From Yaniella sp. (lineage in GTDB: Bacteria; Actinomycetota; Actinomycetes; Actinomycetales; Micrococcaceae): a stretch of DNA of 64,000 nucleotides. The stretch is from positions 22,229 through 86,228 of the forward strand of contig NZ_JAKDKW010000002.1 in the NCBI RefSeq assembly GCF_030453185.1, read 5' to 3'. Both the position numbers and the translations under genes were made by a program. Of the stretch, positions 63,031 to 64,000 are shown in pieces. How positions within the stretch are numbered: position 1 is the first letter of the stretch; each line of letters starts with the position of its first letter. Under the pieces are notes generated by a model. That model did not search any database and was not told the DNA's origin. It was given only the letters and a program-made list of their open reading frames with translations.

Positions 63031-64000
63031 GGGTTAAGGCCCAAATTGTGTGTACAGGATTGTAGTCTTCACGTTGTAACCGCTGACAACTAGGGGCTAG
63101 CACTTGCTGATAAAGCATGTGTGGTGAAAAAACTTGATAATTCCCCGCGGTGTGGGATATGTGAAACGAAGCTGGTCAAAAACGGCAAAACCAGTGCCGG
63201 TAAGACTCGATGGCGGTGTAAACACTGCGGCGCGTCCACCACCCAAAGTCGACCAGATATTGTCGCCAAAGCCCAGTTCACCATGTGGCTAGAGTGGCTG
63301 CTGTCGAAGAACACTCAACGCGATCTGACGGTGTCCAGATCAACGTTTAAACGCAGCACCGCGTGGTGCTGGAGCGTGATCCCGCAAGCGGAGTCCACCG
63401 GTGAAATTCACCGGTGGATCATGCTGGATGGCACCTACTACAACGGTATGTGCGTGCTGATCGCCATCACAGAAGACCATGTCATCGATTGGCAGCATTG
63501 TGACCGCGAGAAAACCGTGGCATGGGAAGCCCTGCTGCGTAAAATTCCGGCTCCCGATATTGCCATCGTGGACGGCCAACGCGGTCTGATAGCCGCCATT
63601 GAAAACATCTGGCCCGACACCAAAATCCAGCGCTGCTATTTCCATATCCAACTCACCGGCACCAAGTACCTGACCCGCCGGCCCGTGCTGGAAGCCAACA
63701 AGACCTTACGGGCCCTCTACACATCGCTCACCGACGTCGACAGCCTCGCCGCCGCGACCACATGGCTCACGGCATTTCACGCCTGGTACCAGCAATACCA
63801 AGACTTCCTCAAGCACCGCAGCCACCTGGCCAACACGCGGCCAGACCAACGTCCCAAACGACTGCGGGCTGGTCAGAAATCCTGGTTTACCCATCAACGC
63901 ACCCGGTCGGCTTATTTCGCCTTGAAACGCTTAGTCACCCATGATCAGCTGTTCATCTGGCTCACAGAACGCGACCACCCTGACGAGTCGCTGCCCCGGG
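63030..64000 (+). mobile_element. Insertion sequence of the IS1249/IS256 type (left part)
   Basis: The transposase gene runs off the window, so only the left part is visible. The left end is probably near GGCCCAAATTGTGTGTACAG at about 63038; the TGTGTACA-like string is typical of IS256-group termini, but without the right end the inverted repeat cannot be confirmed. Confidence 0.6.
63121..64000 (+). CDS. IS1249-like transposase (3'-partial)
   Basis: An open frame from GTG 63121 to the window end (293 codons). The N-terminus is a zinc ribbon (SPRCGICETKLVKNGKTSAG, then RWRCKHCGAST) followed by a helix-turn-helix-like part and a MULE/IS256-type DDE domain with IMLDGTYYNGM (first Asp) and IAIVDGQRGLI (second Asp); the third acidic residue would be beyond the window. 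This N-terminal zinc ribbon arrangement is that of IS1249 elements in Corynebacterium and Micrococcales. Upstream codons are open a little further; the GTG is the first reasonable start. Integrity cannot be judged. Confidence 0.85.
   Translation, partial: MVKKLDNSPRCGICETKLVKNGKTSAGKTRWRCKHCGASTTQSRPDIVAKAQFTMWLEWLLSKNTQRDLTVSRSTFKRSTAWCWSVIPQAESTGEIHRWIMLDGTYYNGMCVLIAITEDHVIDWQHCDREKTVAWEALLRKIPAPDIAIVDGQRGLIAAIENIWPDTKIQRCYFHIQLTGTKYLTRRPVLEANKTLRALYTSLTDVDSLAAATTWLTAFHAWYQQYQDFLKHRSHLANTRPDQRPKRLRAGQKSWFTHQRTRSAYFALKRLVTHDQLFIWLTERDHPDESLPR

Noticed and set aside
1-64000. CRISPR arrays, rRNA operons, riboswitches
   Set aside because: No regularly spaced direct repeats, rRNA segments or recognisable riboswitch cores (for example no FMN or T-box element) were seen by reading; subtle ones could have been missed.

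Overview
The window is a piece of an actinobacterial chromosome, most likely from the order Micrococcales (Micrococcaceae-like). Evidence: conserved actinobacterial gene neighbourhoods (frr-cdsA-DivIVA-rip-GNAT-proS; rimP-nusA-ylxR-infB-rbfA-truB-ribF-rpsO-pnp; dapB/dapA-rnj-ftsK-pgsA-cinA-clgR-DUF3046-recA-recX-miaB-miaA-dapF-hflX-dinG-LysM-hisCBH-priA), use of PriA for histidine biosynthesis, a ClgR-type regulator, DUF3046, and frequent GTG/TTG starts. Base composition looks moderate for an actinobacterium (roughly low-to-mid 50s % GC by eye). Genus cannot be fixed from the sequence alone. Almost everything between 7.4 and 57.1 kb is on the minus strand, so it reads right to left.

Layout. 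0-4.3 kb (+): a branched-chain (probably leucine) acyl-CoA catabolic operon: biotin carboxylase/BCCP subunit (5' end outside the window), acyl-CoA dehydrogenase, MaoC hydratase, CitE-like lyase; a MutT hydrolase converges on it. 5.0-7.4 kb (+): a luciferase-like monooxygenase / FMN reductase / MarR operon whose promoter is bracketed by two matching palindromes. 7.4-11.7 kb (-): SseB-like gene and histidine genes priA, hisH, hisB, hisC, with a 54-codon membrane protein tucked between hisH and priA. 11.7-26.8 kb (-): LysM protein, DinG-like helicase, HflX, an apparently catalytically dead DapF homologue, miaA, miaB, recX, recA, DUF3046, clgR, cinA, pgsA, ftsK. 26.8-32.1 kb: RNase J, dapA, a divergent membrane acyltransferase-like gene, a TPR membrane protein, dapB. 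32.2-44.1 kb (-): pnp, rpsO, a methyltransferase, ribF, two small membrane proteins, truB, rbfA, infB, ylxR, nusA, rimP. 44.1-57.1 kb: an exported protein of unknown function, then proS, two tandem lipoproteins, DUF4081/GNAT, Rip-type site-2 protease, a four-repeat DivIVA-like protein, cdsA, frr, pyrH, tsf, rpsB and a second, rpsB-derived gene. 57.3-62.7 kb: an M23 peptidase, two GT4 glycosyltransferases, a tRNA with CAU anticodon, a CDP-alcohol phosphatidyltransferase, a holin-like membrane protein and DUF503. 63.0-64 kb: left part of an IS1249/IS256-type insertion sequence running off the window.

The most unusual item is the gene at 55964-57148: a full-length ribosomal protein S2 paralogue (about 86% identical by eye to the neighbouring canonical RpsB) fused in frame to two PepSY-like domains, a protein architecture I do not recognise from any described family. 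Other points of interest are the DapF homologue in the normal dapF position lacking both catalytic cysteines, the absence of lexA and of the MEP-pathway genes dxr/ispG (and of rlmN) from slots where they usually lie in Actinobacteria, a paired-operator promoter for the monooxygenase operon, and several perfect palindromes upstream of clgR, recA and the dapA-divergent gene.
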